NCBI RefSeq assembly: GCF_009912395.1
Contig: NZ_WNDO01000014.1
Coordinates: 78,477-142,476 of the forward strand
DNA: 64,000 nucleotides
Source: Luteibacter sp.
GTDB taxonomy: Bacteria > Pseudomonadota > Gammaproteobacteria > Xanthomonadales > Rhodanobacteraceae
Direction: 5' to 3'
Made by a program: the position numbers and the translations under genes. Under the pieces are notes generated by a model that was not told the DNA's origin, did not search any database, and saw only the letters and a list, made by a program, of their open reading frames with translations. Position 1 is the first letter of the stretch. The number at the start of each line of letters is the position of its first letter. Positions 1 through 8,642 of the stretch are shown here, piece by piece.

Positions 1-1
1 C

Positions 2-124
2 ATCGAACGCACGCAGGCCGACGAACTGATCATCACGGCGCAGGTGTTCGATCACGAGGCGCGCAAGCGTTCGTATTCCATCGTCGCCGAACAGCGCGAA
101 CGACTGGCAGGCGTCGCCGCCTGA
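2..124 (+). CDS. LLM-class flavin-dependent oxidoreductase, C-terminal end (partial)
   Basis: Only the last 40 codons lie in the window; the gene enters from the left edge in the frame starting at base 2. The tail reads ADELIITAQVFDHEARKRS followed by SIVAEQ. This pattern is typical of the C-terminus of bacterial luciferase-like FMN or F420-type monooxygenases, where a T/ADELI strand precedes a helix with a conserved DH pair. Its stop codon overlaps the ATG of the following PIN gene (ATGA), which suggests translational coupling. The substrate cannot be judged from this fragment. Confidence 0.6.
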   Translation: MERTQADELIITAQVFDHEARKRSYSIVAEQRERLAGVAA

Positions 125-558
125 TGCCACCGCGCGTCGTCCTCGACACCAACGTCTGCCTGGACGCCTTCGTCTTCGCCGATCCACGCGCCGCGATCCT
201 CGTCGCGGCGATCGAGAGCGGCGAGATCGAGGCGGTGACCCATGCCGACTGTCGCGAGGAATGGCTCGCGGTGCTGGGGTATCCGACGTTGAAGCTGGAC
301 GACGCGCGACGCGATGCCGCCGCCGCGCGTTTCGACGCCCTGCTCCGTGTGTTGCCGGACATGTCATCGGTGAGGCGTCCGCCGCGGTGTCGCGACAAGG
401 ACGACCAGAAGTTCCTGGAGATCGCTGCGGCCTCGGGTGCGACGATCCTGTTCTCGCGCGATGCCGAAGTGCTTCGCCTGGCTCGCCGTACGCGTCGCGA
501 TGGCTTGTTCGAGATCATGCGGCCGGAAGACTGGCCAGCCTATCGCGATTCCGACTGA
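124..558 (+). CDS. PIN-domain protein (putative toxin-type ribonuclease)
   Basis: A 144-residue protein with the PIN-fold layout: an N-terminal VLDTN motif with the first acidic ligand (Asp8), an acidic CREEW stretch near residue 45, CRDKDDQKF near residue 95, and a late FSRDAEVL strand. PIN domains are Mg-dependent single-strand RNases. This length and motif set match the group annotated as putative toxin-antitoxin toxin component, PIN family. No small antitoxin gene sits beside it; it overlaps the stop of the upstream flavin oxidoreductase by one base, so it may be a housekeeping or solitary PIN protein rather than an active toxin. Confidence 0.75.
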   Translation: MPPRVVLDTNVCLDAFVFADPRAAILVAAIESGEIEAVTHADCREEWLAVLGYPTLKLDDARRDAAAARFDALLRVLPDMSSVRRPPRCRDKDDQKFLEIAAASGATILFSRDAEVLRLARRTRRDGLFEIMRPEDWPAYRDSD

Positions 559-567
559 GCGCCTCGC

Positions 568-1470
568 TCACTCGCCCCAGCGCCACGCATCGCGCAGGCG
601 CTCGGAACAGAAGTCGACGAAGCGACGCACGCGTGGTGCGAGGTGCTGCGCATTCGCGTACACCGCCTGCAAGGGTGCGGCCGGTACGGTGAACTCCGGC
701 AGGATGCGCACGAGCCGTCCGGCGCCCAGGTCGTCGCCGATGTCCCAGATCGACTTCTGCACGATGCCACCGCCGGCCACCGCGAAGGTGTGCGCGGCCT
801 CGCCATCGTTGGTCTGGTAAGCCGCCTTGACGCGCACCGCGCTCGATTCGCCATCGCGCTGGAACTCCCAGTCGCGACCCGGATGCGGGCCGAACACGAT
901 GCAGTCGTGCGCGGCCAGGTCGGCCGGATGCCTCGGCATGCCCTTGCGCGCGAGATAGGACGGCGCGGCGCACAGCACGCGGAAGTTCGGTGCGAGCGGT
1001 CGCGCGATGAGCGAGGAGTCGGACAACATGCCGAAGCGGATCGCGAGGTCCATGCCTTCGTCCACGATATCCACCAGCGCGTCGTTGAGGTTGAGGTGCA
1101 CGCTCACCTCGGGATGCACCTCGCGGAACGCCACCGCCAGCGGTGCGATCCAGCGGCGTCCGAAGCCGCGTGTCGCCGTCACGCGCAGCACGCCCGTCAC
1201 CTCGTCGCGGCTGCGCGACAGGGCGGCCTCGGCTTCCTGTACCTCGGCGAGGATGCGAACGCATCGCGCATGGAAGGTATGGCCTTCGTCGGTCAACGAC
1301 AGTCGTCGCGTGGTGCGCTGGATCAGCCGCACGCCAAGGCGCCCTTCCAGCGCGGAAAGCCGCTTGCTGACCACGGCCAGCGACAGGTCGAGGTCGCGTG
1401 CCGCAGCGGATAGGCTGCCCGTGGCGGCGATACGGGCGAAGACCGTCAGTTCGAGGAGGTTGTCGATCAT
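568..1470 (-). CDS. LysR-family transcriptional regulator
   Basis: A 300-residue LysR regulator. The start is the ATG at 1470, giving MIDNLLELTVFARIAATGS, the standard LysR opening; longer upstream starts would add an unrelated tail. The winged helix-turn-helix covers about residues 1-60 (AAARDLDLSLAVVSKRLSAL), followed by a linker helix and a two-lobed effector-binding domain. It is transcribed away from the SDR gene at 1572, with 101 bases between the two starts. It is therefore the likely regulator of that gene, in the usual LysR divergent arrangement. The effector is unknown. Confidence 0.9.
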   Translation of the reverse strand: MIDNLLELTVFARIAATGSLSAAARDLDLSLAVVSKRLSALEGRLGVRLIQRTTRRLSLTDEGHTFHARCVRILAEVQEAEAALSRSRDEVTGVLRVTATRGFGRRWIAPLAVAFREVHPEVSVHLNLNDALVDIVDEGMDLAIRFGMLSDSSLIARPLAPNFRVLCAAPSYLARKGMPRHPADLAAHDCIVFGPHPGRDWEFQRDGESSAVRVKAAYQTNDGEAAHTFAVAGGGIVQKSIWDIGDDLGAGRLVRILPEFTVPAAPLQAVYANAQHLAPRVRRFVDFCSERLRDAWRWGE

Positions 1471-1571
1471 TCTTAAATGTCTGGCAAGAGTCTTTCCGCT
1501 GGAAGGCAGTTTGTTCCCGAATACGCAAGGATCATAGTGCCGGCCGACCTTATTCATCAGGAGATACGCCC

Positions 1572-2282
1572 ATGTTTTCGTTCCATGACCAGGATGTGCT
1601 CGTCGTCGGCGGCAGTTCCGGCATCGGGCTGGCCACGGCCCGCGCCTTCGCGGCGGCGGGCACCCGCGTGACCATCGCCTCGCGTTCCCCGGGCAAGCTC
1701 GACGCCGCCGTGAAGGACATCGGCCACGACGCCCGCGCGGTGGTGCTGGACACGGCCGATCCGGTCGCCGTGGAAGCGCTGTTTTCCGCGCATACGTGGC
1801 ACCACGTCGTGGTGTCGGCGGCGCAGACACCGTCGGGTCCGGTGCGGCAGCTGGCGCTCGACGATGCCTACGCTGCGATGGAGAGCAAGTTCTGGGGCGC
1901 CTATCGCGTGGCCCGTGCGGCGCGTATCCACGACGGCGGTTCGCTCACGCTGGTGAGCGGCTTTCTGTCGGTGCGCCCCAGTGGCGGCGCCGTGTTGCAG
2001 GGGGCGATCAACGCCGCGCTGGAAAGCCTGGTGCGCGGCATGGCGCTGGAGTTCTCGCCGGTGCGCGTCAACGCGGTGTCGCCCGGCATGATTCGCACGC
2101 CGTTGTGGCACGGCATGGACGAAGGCAAGCGCGACGCGATGTTCGCGGCGGTCGCCGACAAGGTGCCGGCCAAACGCGTGGGCGAGGCGGAGGATGTCGC
2201 CAATGCGATTCTCTACGCGGCGGCGACGCCGTTTACCACGGGCTCCACGATCCTGGTGGATGGCGGCGGCGCCATCGCTTAA
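1572..2282 (+). CDS. SDR-family oxidoreductase lacking the canonical YxxxK pair
   Basis: A 236-residue Rossmann protein with the glycine-rich cofactor motif GGSSGIG at residues 13-19, a VSG catalytic-serine position and the late VNAVSPGMIRTPLW segment of short-chain dehydrogenases. Where classical members have Tyr-x3-Lys, the sequence reads VLQGAINAALES, so Gln and Asn occupy the expected Tyr and Lys positions. I have seen this degenerate motif in a subgroup of proteobacterial SDRs, so it may mark a distinct activity or a binding protein. The start is the ATG at 1572; the ORF is open further upstream. It is paired divergently with the LysR gene at 568-1470. Confidence 0.85.
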   Translation: MFSFHDQDVLVVGGSSGIGLATARAFAAAGTRVTIASRSPGKLDAAVKDIGHDARAVVLDTADPVAVEALFSAHTWHHVVVSAAQTPSGPVRQLALDDAYAAMESKFWGAYRVARAARIHDGGSLTLVSGFLSVRPSGGAVLQGAINAALESLVRGMALEFSPVRVNAVSPGMIRTPLWHGMDEGKRDAMFAAVADKVPAKRVGEAEDVANAILYAAATPFTTGSTILVDGGGAIA

Positions 2283-2293
2283 TGACATGCCTT

Positions 2294-2371
2294 ATCGCGG
2301 ATGCGATCCGCTCCCACCCCTTCCGTAGAGAGCTTGCTACCAACGGGGTGGGAGCGGATCGCATCCGCGAT
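2294..2371. repeat. Long intergenic palindrome (REP-like), probable bidirectional terminator
   Basis: Two perfectly complementary 27-base arms (2294-2320 and 2345-2371) flank a 24-base loop. The arms contain GGAGCGGATCGCATCCGCGA. It lies between the convergent ends of the SDR gene and the DUF6348-like gene. It resembles in style the palindromes at 19720-19801 and 43778-43842, which share a GGAGCG...CGCGAT core. It could end transcription from both sides. Confidence 0.8.
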
Positions 2372-2382
2372 TCAACCGTGCG

Positions 2383-3030
2383 TCAGTCCACCGGCACCAG
2401 CGCGATGAAATTGCGCAGGCTGTAATAGCGCTCGCGCTGCGGCCATTCGACCGAGGCGATGGCCTTGTGTCCCGCGGCCCAGGGTTCGTTGTCGAGCAAC
2501 ACCTCGACCTGGTTCTTGCCGTCACCCGTATTGCCGTAGAACACGCGGATCCAGTGCACGTCCGCGGTGAGCGGCGCGGTGGCGATGGCCGCCTCCAGCG
2601 CGGATAACGCGTCTTCGGGGATTTCCAGCTCGGTGCCTTCGTCGCCACGCAGCGTGAAGTCGCCCACGTAGACGGTGAAACGATGCGCGCCGGCGGTCAG
2701 CTCGCGCACGGCGAGTTTTTCCTTGTTCACCGCATGCCAGCACGCGGCGAGCACCACGTGGAAATCGTTACGCGCGAAATTGTTCAGCGCATCGCGGCAG
2801 CCGGCCTTGCCGCCGCCGACGCCGCCGAAGCTCTCCTCGATGGTGCGTTCCTCGTCGAGCACGATGTCGAGGTCGAGGCGGCCCATGCCACCGTCCTTGC
2901 CTTCGTGCCAGATGCCGCGCACGGCCGGGAAGTCGTCGCCTTCGGTAAGCAGCCAGTCTTCGTCGGGCTCGAGGCCGATGGCGTGGTCGGCGAACAGGTC
3001 GATGAGGGCGTTCTGGATAAGTCGATCCAT
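2383..3030 (-). CDS. Conserved hypothetical protein (DUF6348-like)
   Basis: A 215-residue soluble protein with no signal peptide or membrane segment. I tentatively recall it as DUF6348 family; no motif gives a catalytic role. It is acidic, with the conserved-looking patches GIWHEG, ACWHAV and WIRVFYGNTGDGKNQVEVLL. I chose the ATG at 3030 (MDRLIQNALIDLF); the ORF is open further upstream but that extension reads as non-coding. It ends beside the palindrome at 2294-2371 and follows the DUF72 gene on the same strand with a 25-base gap, so the two may be cotranscribed. Confidence 0.65.
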   Translation of the reverse strand: MDRLIQNALIDLFADHAIGLEPDEDWLLTEGDDFPAVRGIWHEGKDGGMGRLDLDIVLDEERTIEESFGGVGGGKAGCRDALNNFARNDFHVVLAACWHAVNKEKLAVRELTAGAHRFTVYVGDFTLRGDEGTELEIPEDALSALEAAIATAPLTADVHWIRVFYGNTGDGKNQVEVLLDNEPWAAGHKAIASVEWPQRERYYSLRNFIALVPVD

Positions 3031-3055
3031 GGGGTGTCCGTGAGGGAGGAACAGG

Positions 3056-3895
3056 TCAGGCGTCGCGATGGAGGCGACTGTCCAATGCGACAGCGGCCGC
3101 GGGATTGCGTTCCTTGGCCGCGGAGATGAAATACACGAAGACGTCGCGCGGCACCATGCCGGGCGTCGTCGCACCCACGTGCGGCAGGTCGGCGGGATCG
3201 TCTCCCGCCGCCCATGTACGGACTCGTGTGGCCCAGGTATCCAGCGCCGCGTCGGGGTAGCCGTGGGCCTCGTCCGCCTGGCTGCGCATCAGCCGGGCGT
3301 AGACGAAGGGGCCGGTCAGGTCGGCGAGCGAGGGATGCTCCAGCGAGTCGGTGAACACCGTGGCGACGCCACGTGCCCGGGCCAGTTCGCACCAGCGCGG
3401 GTCCAGGAAGCTCTCGTGGCGGACCTCCACGGCATGGCGCAAGGCCAGCCCATCGAACGTTTCCGGCAAAAGGTCGAGGAAAGCGGCGATGTCGTCGGGG
3501 TCGAAGCGGCGTGTCGGCAGAAACTGCCAGAGGATCGGGCCAAGGCGATCGCCCAGCGCGGTAGCGCCCTGGAGGAAGCGTTCGACGCGCTCCCCCGTGG
3601 CCGCGAGTGCGCGAGCCTGGACGATGGTCCGGGGTGCCTTCACCGAGAACACGAAGCCTTCGGGCGTCTGCGCCGCCCAGTCGCGCCAGGTGTCCACGGC
3701 AGGCGATCGGTAGTAGGTACCGTTGATTTCAAGGCTTCGCAGCGCGTTGCTCGCGTATTCCAGTTCCCGTCGCTGCACGAGGCCCGGTGGATAGAACGTG
3801 CCGCGCCACGGTTCGTGGATCCAGCCACCGATGCCGCAACATATCCTGCCCATTGCGGGCCTGCCTTGCGCTTTCTTGCTACGGGAGGCGTTCAT
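3056..3895 (-). CDS. DUF72-family protein (YecE-like)
   Basis: A protein of about 279 residues with the DUF72 TIM-barrel signature: GIGGW near the start, FYPPGLVQRRELEYAS, EINGTYYR, FSVKAPRTI, WQFLPTR and EVRHESF. DUF72 members are widespread and of unproven function. Alternative starts exist at 3904 (nine bases upstream) and 3853 (MGRICCG); none has a strong Shine-Dalgarno, so the first 14 residues are uncertain. It lies directly upstream of the DUF6348-like gene. The response regulator at 4011 points the other way. Confidence 0.88.
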   Translation of the reverse strand: MNASRSKKAQGRPAMGRICCGIGGWIHEPWRGTFYPPGLVQRRELEYASNALRSLEINGTYYRSPAVDTWRDWAAQTPEGFVFSVKAPRTIVQARALAATGERVERFLQGATALGDRLGPILWQFLPTRRFDPDDIAAFLDLLPETFDGLALRHAVEVRHESFLDPRWCELARARGVATVFTDSLEHPSLADLTGPFVYARLMRSQADEAHGYPDAALDTWATRVRTWAAGDDPADLPHVGATTPGMVPRDVFVYFISAAKERNPAAAVALDSRLHRDA

Positions 3896-4010
3896 TGTGC
3901 GCATCGTCGCAATTGTCGGGTGGATGGCGTGTCATGGGATACGAGGCAACATATATTTGCGGGTCACCCTTTGCGCGATACTCCGCGCACCCTCCCCCGG
4001 CCAAGGCGCC

Positions 4011-4631
4011 ATGGCATCCATCCGCATCATGACCGTCGACGATCATCCCCTGCTGCGCGAAGGCATCGCGGCGGTGATCGAAGGACAGCCCGGGCTGGAA
4101 CTGGTCGCCGAGGCGAGCACGGGCGAAGAGGCGATCGAGCGGTACCGGCAGGTGCGTCCCGACCTCACGCTGATGGACCTGCAGATGCCCGGCATGGGTG
4201 GCATCGCCGCCATCGAGAAGATCCGCGGCGAATTCCCCGATGCCCGCATCCTCGTGCTCACGACCTACCGCGGCGACGTGCAGGCGATGAAGGCGTTTCG
4301 TGCCGGCGCACAGGGGTATCTGCTCAAGAGCGAACTGCGCAAGGACATGCTGGCGACGATCCACCAGATCATGGAGGGCAAGCGCCGCGTGCCGGAAGAA
4401 ATCGCCAACGAGATGGCGGAATACGCGGCCGACGACGAGCTGACCCCGCGCGAGACCCAGGTGCTCACGCGCGTCGCCATGGGCGAGGCCAATCGCGACG
4501 TCGCGGTGGCGCTGGGAATCGCCGAGGAAACGGTGAAGGCGCACATGAAGAGCATCCTCGCCAAGCTGCAGGCCAACGATCGCACGCATGCCGTCGCCAT
4601 CGCGCTGCGCCGGGGCATCATCGGCCTCTGA
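4011..4631 (+). CDS. NarL/FixJ-type response regulator
   Basis: A 206-residue two-domain regulator. The receiver domain (about 1-120) has the acidic pair in MTVDDHP, phospho-acceptor Asp56 in LMDLQMPG, a Thr in VLTTYRG and Lys in YLLKSE. The LuxR-type helix-turn-helix (about 142-206) includes LTPRETQVL and EETVKAHMKSI. No sensor kinase gene is adjacent, so it is an orphan and its partner must be elsewhere. I chose the ATG at 4011; the ORF is open upstream but without family similarity. Confidence 0.9.
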   Translation: MASIRIMTVDDHPLLREGIAAVIEGQPGLELVAEASTGEEAIERYRQVRPDLTLMDLQMPGMGGIAAIEKIRGEFPDARILVLTTYRGDVQAMKAFRAGAQGYLLKSELRKDMLATIHQIMEGKRRVPEEIANEMAEYAADDELTPRETQVLTRVAMGEANRDVAVALGIAEETVKAHMKSILAKLQANDRTHAVAIALRRGIIGL

Positions 4632-4636
4632 CGCCC

Positions 4637-5605
4637 CTAGCGTGCGTGGGCGTGGCGCTTGCGGTACTCCGCCGGGGTGACGCCAAGTCGGCGTACGAAG
4701 GCGCGGCGCAGGCCATTGGCATCGGCATAGCCGCAGCGCGCGGCGACCCGCTTGGGCGTCTCGTGCCCCTCTTCCAGCCAGCGCCTCGCCGCCTCCACCC
4801 GCATCGACTCCACGAACTCGGCGGGCGTCATGCCCGTCTCGTGGCCGAACACGCGGGCGAAATGCCGGGGACTCATGCCGACCCGGGCCGCCATGTTGGC
4901 GACCGAATGATCTTCGCCGGGATGGGCGGCCACATAGCGCTGCAATTCCTGGAGGGCGCCACGGCCGGCCGGCGCGGCGTCGCCGTGCCGACTGAACTGC
5001 AATTGCCCGCCCGGCCGCCGATAGAAGACCACCAGTTCGGCGGCGACCGCCATGGCGACCTCGCGTCCGAGATCCTCTTCGACCAACGCCAGGGCCAGGT
5101 CCATGCCTGCCGTGACCCCGGCCGCCGTGCAGACCGCCCCATCGCGCACTACGAAGGCATCGGCCTCCACCTGTAGCGAGGGATGCCGCTGGGCGAGCAG
5201 TTCGGCGACCTTCCAGTGGGTGGTTACCCTGCGCCCGTCGAGGAGGCCCGTGCGGGCGAACAGTAAGGCGCCGCTGCAGATGGAGCCATGCCGACGGGCA
5301 CGCCCGGCATGGCGGCGCATCCAGTCGATCACGTGCGGCTCCGAGGACGCTCCCGGCAGGTCGGGGGAGCCGGCCACCAGCAGAGTATCCAAGCGCTCGA
5401 TCTCTTCCAGCACGCTGCGGTCGGGCAGGAAGCGGATACCCGAGGAGGCGGCGACGGCCAGGGGCGCCGTGCCCACAGTGACCACGCGATAGACATCGCG
5501 CCCCGTCTGCCGGTTGGCCTCGGCGAACACGTCCGCCGGCCCGGACACGTCCAGCATCTGGACGCCGGGCGGGGCAAGAATGACGATGGGTAGCGGTGTC
5601 TGCAT
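4637..5605 (-). CDS. GlxA-family transcriptional regulator (DJ-1/PfpI plus AraC domains)
   Basis: A 322-residue protein joining an N-terminal DJ-1/PfpI-like domain (about 1-170, with the SICSGALLFA nucleophile-elbow region) to a C-terminal AraC helix-turn-helix pair (about 220-315: VANMAARVGMSPRHFARVF, then RVAARCGYADANGLRRAF). This is the GlxA architecture; the amidase-like domain usually senses a ligand rather than acting as an enzyme. I preferred the ATG at 5605 over a TTG three codons upstream. It is divergent from the HD-domain gene at 5701 (95-base gap) and probably controls it. Confidence 0.88.
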   Translation of the reverse strand: MQTPLPIVILAPPGVQMLDVSGPADVFAEANRQTGRDVYRVVTVGTAPLAVAASSGIRFLPDRSVLEEIERLDTLLVAGSPDLPGASSEPHVIDWMRRHAGRARRHGSICSGALLFARTGLLDGRRVTTHWKVAELLAQRHPSLQVEADAFVVRDGAVCTAAGVTAGMDLALALVEEDLGREVAMAVAAELVVFYRRPGGQLQFSRHGDAAPAGRGALQELQRYVAAHPGEDHSVANMAARVGMSPRHFARVFGHETGMTPAEFVESMRVEAARRWLEEGHETPKRVAARCGYADANGLRRAFVRRLGVTPAEYRKRHAHAR

Positions 5606-5700
5606 GGCGCGCAAGATGGCAGGAATGGATGCATTGCGTCAAATCATGACGTGCGCCTTCCGCGCTGCAATGGTGGTCCATCCTCCACCGGACCCTCGCC

Positions 5701-6339
5701 ATGACCGCCATCGCCGGCATCGCCATCCCCGACAGCGCCCTCGCACGCGACATCACCCAGCTCGTGCGCGATACCGAAACCGACCTTCTCTACCACCATT
5801 CCCGACGGGTGTTCCTGTTCGGGGCGCTCAGTGGCAACGCCCGGGGCCTCGCCTACGACGCCGAACTGCTTTATGCCGGCGCCATGTTCCACGACATGGG
5901 CCTGATGGCGGCCCATGCGAGCGCCTCCGACCGTTTCGAGGTGGATGGCGCCAACGCCGCACGGGACTTCCTGCGTTCGCGCGGTATCGACGAAGCCCAG
6001 ATCGACATCGTCTGGGCTTCGATCGCCTTGCACACCACCCCCGGCATTCCTCAGTACATGAAGCCCGAGATCGCCCTGGTGACCGCGGGCGTGGAAATGG
6101 ACGTGCTGGGCCTAGGCTTCGGTACTGTGTCCACGGCAGATCGGGAATCGGTGGCCGAGGCCCACCCGCGTGGGCCGGCCTTCAAGCAAGGCATTATCGA
6201 CGCCTTCTACGAGGGCGTGCGCCGCAAGCCGGAAACGACGTTCGGCAACGTCAAGGCCGACGTGATGGCGTACAAGGAGCCGCATTTCCATCGCACGGAT
6301 TTCTGCCAGTGCATCCTCCATAACGCCTGGCCGACCTGA
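5701..6339 (+). CDS. HD-domain hydrolase (cyanamide-hydratase-like)
   Basis: A 212-residue HD-superfamily protein. His33 in LLYHHSRRVF and the His64-Asp65 pair in GAMFHDMGLM are the first metal ligands, and ASIALHT supplies a further histidine. Length and motifs resemble the HD group that includes fungal-type cyanamide hydratase, but the substrate is not shown by sequence. The GlxA-type regulator at 4637-5605 is transcribed divergently. GlxA/HD pairs are common, so ligand-induced expression is likely. Confidence 0.82.
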   Translation: MTAIAGIAIPDSALARDITQLVRDTETDLLYHHSRRVFLFGALSGNARGLAYDAELLYAGAMFHDMGLMAAHASASDRFEVDGANAARDFLRSRGIDEAQIDIVWASIALHTTPGIPQYMKPEIALVTAGVEMDVLGLGFGTVSTADRESVAEAHPRGPAFKQGIIDAFYEGVRRKPETTFGNVKADVMAYKEPHFHRTDFCQCILHNAWPT

Positions 6340-6374
6340 TTTGGTTGCGTCCGCAAGGATGACGGATTTGATCT

Positions 6375-6387
6375 GATAATCATTCGC
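6375..6387 (+). promoter_or_regulatory. Fur-box-like operator
   Basis: The sequence GATAATCATTCGC matches 11 of the last 13 positions of the classical Fur consensus (GATAATGATAATCATTATC); the left 6 bases match poorly. It lies about 42 bases before the start of the TonB-dependent receptor gene, where iron-bound Fur would block transcription. Confidence 0.6.
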
Positions 6388-6428
6388 ACTTACGATGGCG
6401 GCCTTTCGCTTTGTGCCAGGCCGCCTCG

Positions 6429-8642
6429 ATGTCGTTCCGCCCAGCCCTTCTCGCCGTCGCCATCGTCGGCGCCCTCACCGCGCACCCGGTCCTGGCCGAG
6501 GATGTTCCCACGCCTCCCCCGGCCGAGCTGGAAGGCGTCAAGGTGGTGGGCAACTGGCTGGGCGAGGCGGCGACCAACGCGGTGCAGAACCATCCGGGCG
6601 CACGCACGGTCGTGCGCCGCGAGGAACTGCGCGAGGCCGGTGCGATCAATCTGCGCGACGCCCTGCGCCGCATTCCCGGCGTGCAGGTGCAGGAAAGCAA
6701 CGGCACGGGCGGCAGCGATGTCTCGCTGAATGTCGGCGTGCGCGGCCTCACCTCGCGCCTGTCGCCCCGCTCCACCATCCTGCTCGACGGCGTGCCCCTC
6801 GCCGTGGTGCCGTACGGCCAGCCGCAGGTGTCGATGGCACCGGTCGGCCTGGGCAACCTGCAGGCGGTGGACGTGGTGCGCGGCGGCGGTTCCGTGCGTT
6901 ACGGGCCGCAGAACGTCGGCGGCATCATCAACTTCGTCACCCGCGACATCCCCGAGACCTTCGGCGGCAGCACGGGCGTGCAGTTCCAGGGCAGCGAAAA
7001 GGGCGGGATCCGCACCAACAGCAACCTGTTCCTCGGCGGCACCACGCAGAACGGCCTCGGCGTTGCCCTGCTCTACAACGGCGTGCATGGCCCGGGCTTC
7101 CGCGAGCACGAGGACAACGAAAGCATCGATGACGTGATGCTCAAGGCGAAGTACGCCTTCAGCAGCGAGGACACGCTCAGCGCGAGCATCCACCATTACG
7201 ACGGCCAGGCGGGCATGCCCGGTGGCCTCACGCAGGCCGACTACGACGCCGACCCGTTCCAGTCGCGCCGTCCGTTCGACGACTTCCACGGCCGTCGCAC
7301 CGACTACGTGCTGAAGTACAGCCATGTGGACGATCGCCGTAGCTTCGAGGTGCAGACCTATTACACCGACAGCTTCCGCGGCAGCCACATCGAGACGATC
7401 ACGGCCAATCCCAACGGCACGTGGACGCACCAGCTCAACGCCTATCCGCGCAACTACCACACCTTCGCCATCGAGCCGCGCTATTCGCAGCTGTTCGACT
7501 GGGGCCAGGTCACGCACGAGATCGGTGTCGGCTATCGCTACACGAACGAAGCGATGCACGAGCAGACGTTGCGCAACAACAAGTACAACTCGCGCCTGTG
7601 GTACACGCCGTACGACAGCAATCCGTACGACGGCCCCTACGTGCTCTCCGGCAACAACACCGGCAGCAACGAGGCGCACGCGCTGTACATCGACGACACC
7701 ATCAATGCCGGCAACTGGACGATCACGCCGGGCATCCGCTACGAGCGCATCCGCAGCCAGTGGGAAGCGCATCCGAGCAGCACGGTGGTGGTGAAGGGCC
7801 CGACTCAGCGTCGCGAGGACTACTCCAAGCCCCTGCCCTCGCTCAACGTGATCTACCACGTCAGCGACGCGCTCAAGCTGTACGCCAACGCGGAAACCTC
7901 GTTCGGCGCGCTGCAGTACTTCCAGATCGGCCAGAAGGATTCGACCAACCAGTTCGCGTCGGGCCTGAAGCCGGAGACGGCGCGCACCTACGAGATCGGC
8001 TCGCGCTACGACACCAAGGCCTGGGGCGGCGAGGTGTCGGTGTTCCGGATCAACTTCGACCATGAGCTCCAGCTCGTGGGCAAGCTGCCCAACCAGCCGG
8101 ACTCGCACGATGGCTGGACCTCGCTTGGCGCCACCACGCACAAGGGCGTGGAGACGGCCGGACACGTGGACCTCGGCGCATTCAACGACGCCCTCGACGG
8201 CCTGACGCTGTGGGGCACCGCGACCTATACGCACGCCTTCTACAAGCACGGCTCGTTCACCGGCCGCGACCTGCCGTTCTATTCGCGTCGCACGGCCAAC
8301 CTGGGCCTGCGCTACGGCATCGCGCAGTGGACCTTCAACCTCGACGCGTTCGCGCAGTCGAAGCAGCATTCGCCGGGTTCGCCCAGCTTCGACCCGACGC
8401 GCCCCAGCGTGTACCAGACCGTACCGACGCCCGATGGCGACCTCGGCGACATCCCGGGCTGGACCACCTGGAACGCGCGCGCCGAATACGCCTTCGGTCC
8501 GTCGTTCTCCAACCTGCGTCTGGGCGTGGGCGTGAAGAACCTCACCGACAAGCGCTATTTCACGCGATCGACCGATAACAACGACGGCATCTACGTCGGC
8601 CAGCCGCGCACGTACTTCGTGCAGGCGTCGGTGGACTTCTGA
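6429..8642 (+). CDS. TonB-dependent siderophore receptor (FecA-like)
   Basis: A 737-residue outer-membrane receptor. A signal peptide (about 1-23, ending VLA before EDVPTP) is followed by a plug domain (VVRREELREAGAINLRDAL, IPGVQVQES, VRGLTSRLSPRS, ILLDGVPLA, VVRGGGSVRYGPQNVGGIINF). A 22-strand-type barrel ends in the terminal aromatic sequence FVQASVDF. Plug features are closest in my recall to ferric citrate-type (FecA) receptors. The ATG at 6429 starts the signal peptide; a GTG six codons earlier is less plausible. A Fur-box-like site lies upstream, and the stop overlaps the start of the PepSY gene, so both are one iron-regulated unit. Confidence 0.93.
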   Translation: MSFRPALLAVAIVGALTAHPVLAEDVPTPPPAELEGVKVVGNWLGEAATNAVQNHPGARTVVRREELREAGAINLRDALRRIPGVQVQESNGTGGSDVSLNVGVRGLTSRLSPRSTILLDGVPLAVVPYGQPQVSMAPVGLGNLQAVDVVRGGGSVRYGPQNVGGIINFVTRDIPETFGGSTGVQFQGSEKGGIRTNSNLFLGGTTQNGLGVALLYNGVHGPGFREHEDNESIDDVMLKAKYAFSSEDTLSASIHHYDGQAGMPGGLTQADYDADPFQSRRPFDDFHGRRTDYVLKYSHVDDRRSFEVQTYYTDSFRGSHIETITANPNGTWTHQLNAYPRNYHTFAIEPRYSQLFDWGQVTHEIGVGYRYTNEAMHEQTLRNNKYNSRLWYTPYDSNPYDGPYVLSGNNTGSNEAHALYIDDTINAGNWTITPGIRYERIRSQWEAHPSSTVVVKGPTQRREDYSKPLPSLNVIYHVSDALKLYANAETSFGALQYFQIGQKDSTNQFASGLKPETARTYEIGSRYDTKAWGGEVSVFRINFDHELQLVGKLPNQPDSHDGWTSLGATTHKGVETAGHVDLGAFNDALDGLTLWGTATYTHAFYKHGSFTGRDLPFYSRRTANLGLRYGIAQWTFNLDAFAQSKQHSPGSPSFDPTRPSVYQTVPTPDGDLGDIPGWTTWNARAEYAFGPSFSNLRLGVGVKNLTDKRYFTRSTDNNDGIYVGQPRTYFVQASVDF

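Noticed and set aside
3068..5176. Very long open frame (702 codons) on the plus strand
   Set aside because: It runs antisense to the DUF72 gene, through the response regulator in another frame and antisense to GlxA; its arginine- and histidine-rich translation is the usual shadow of high-GC coding DNA.
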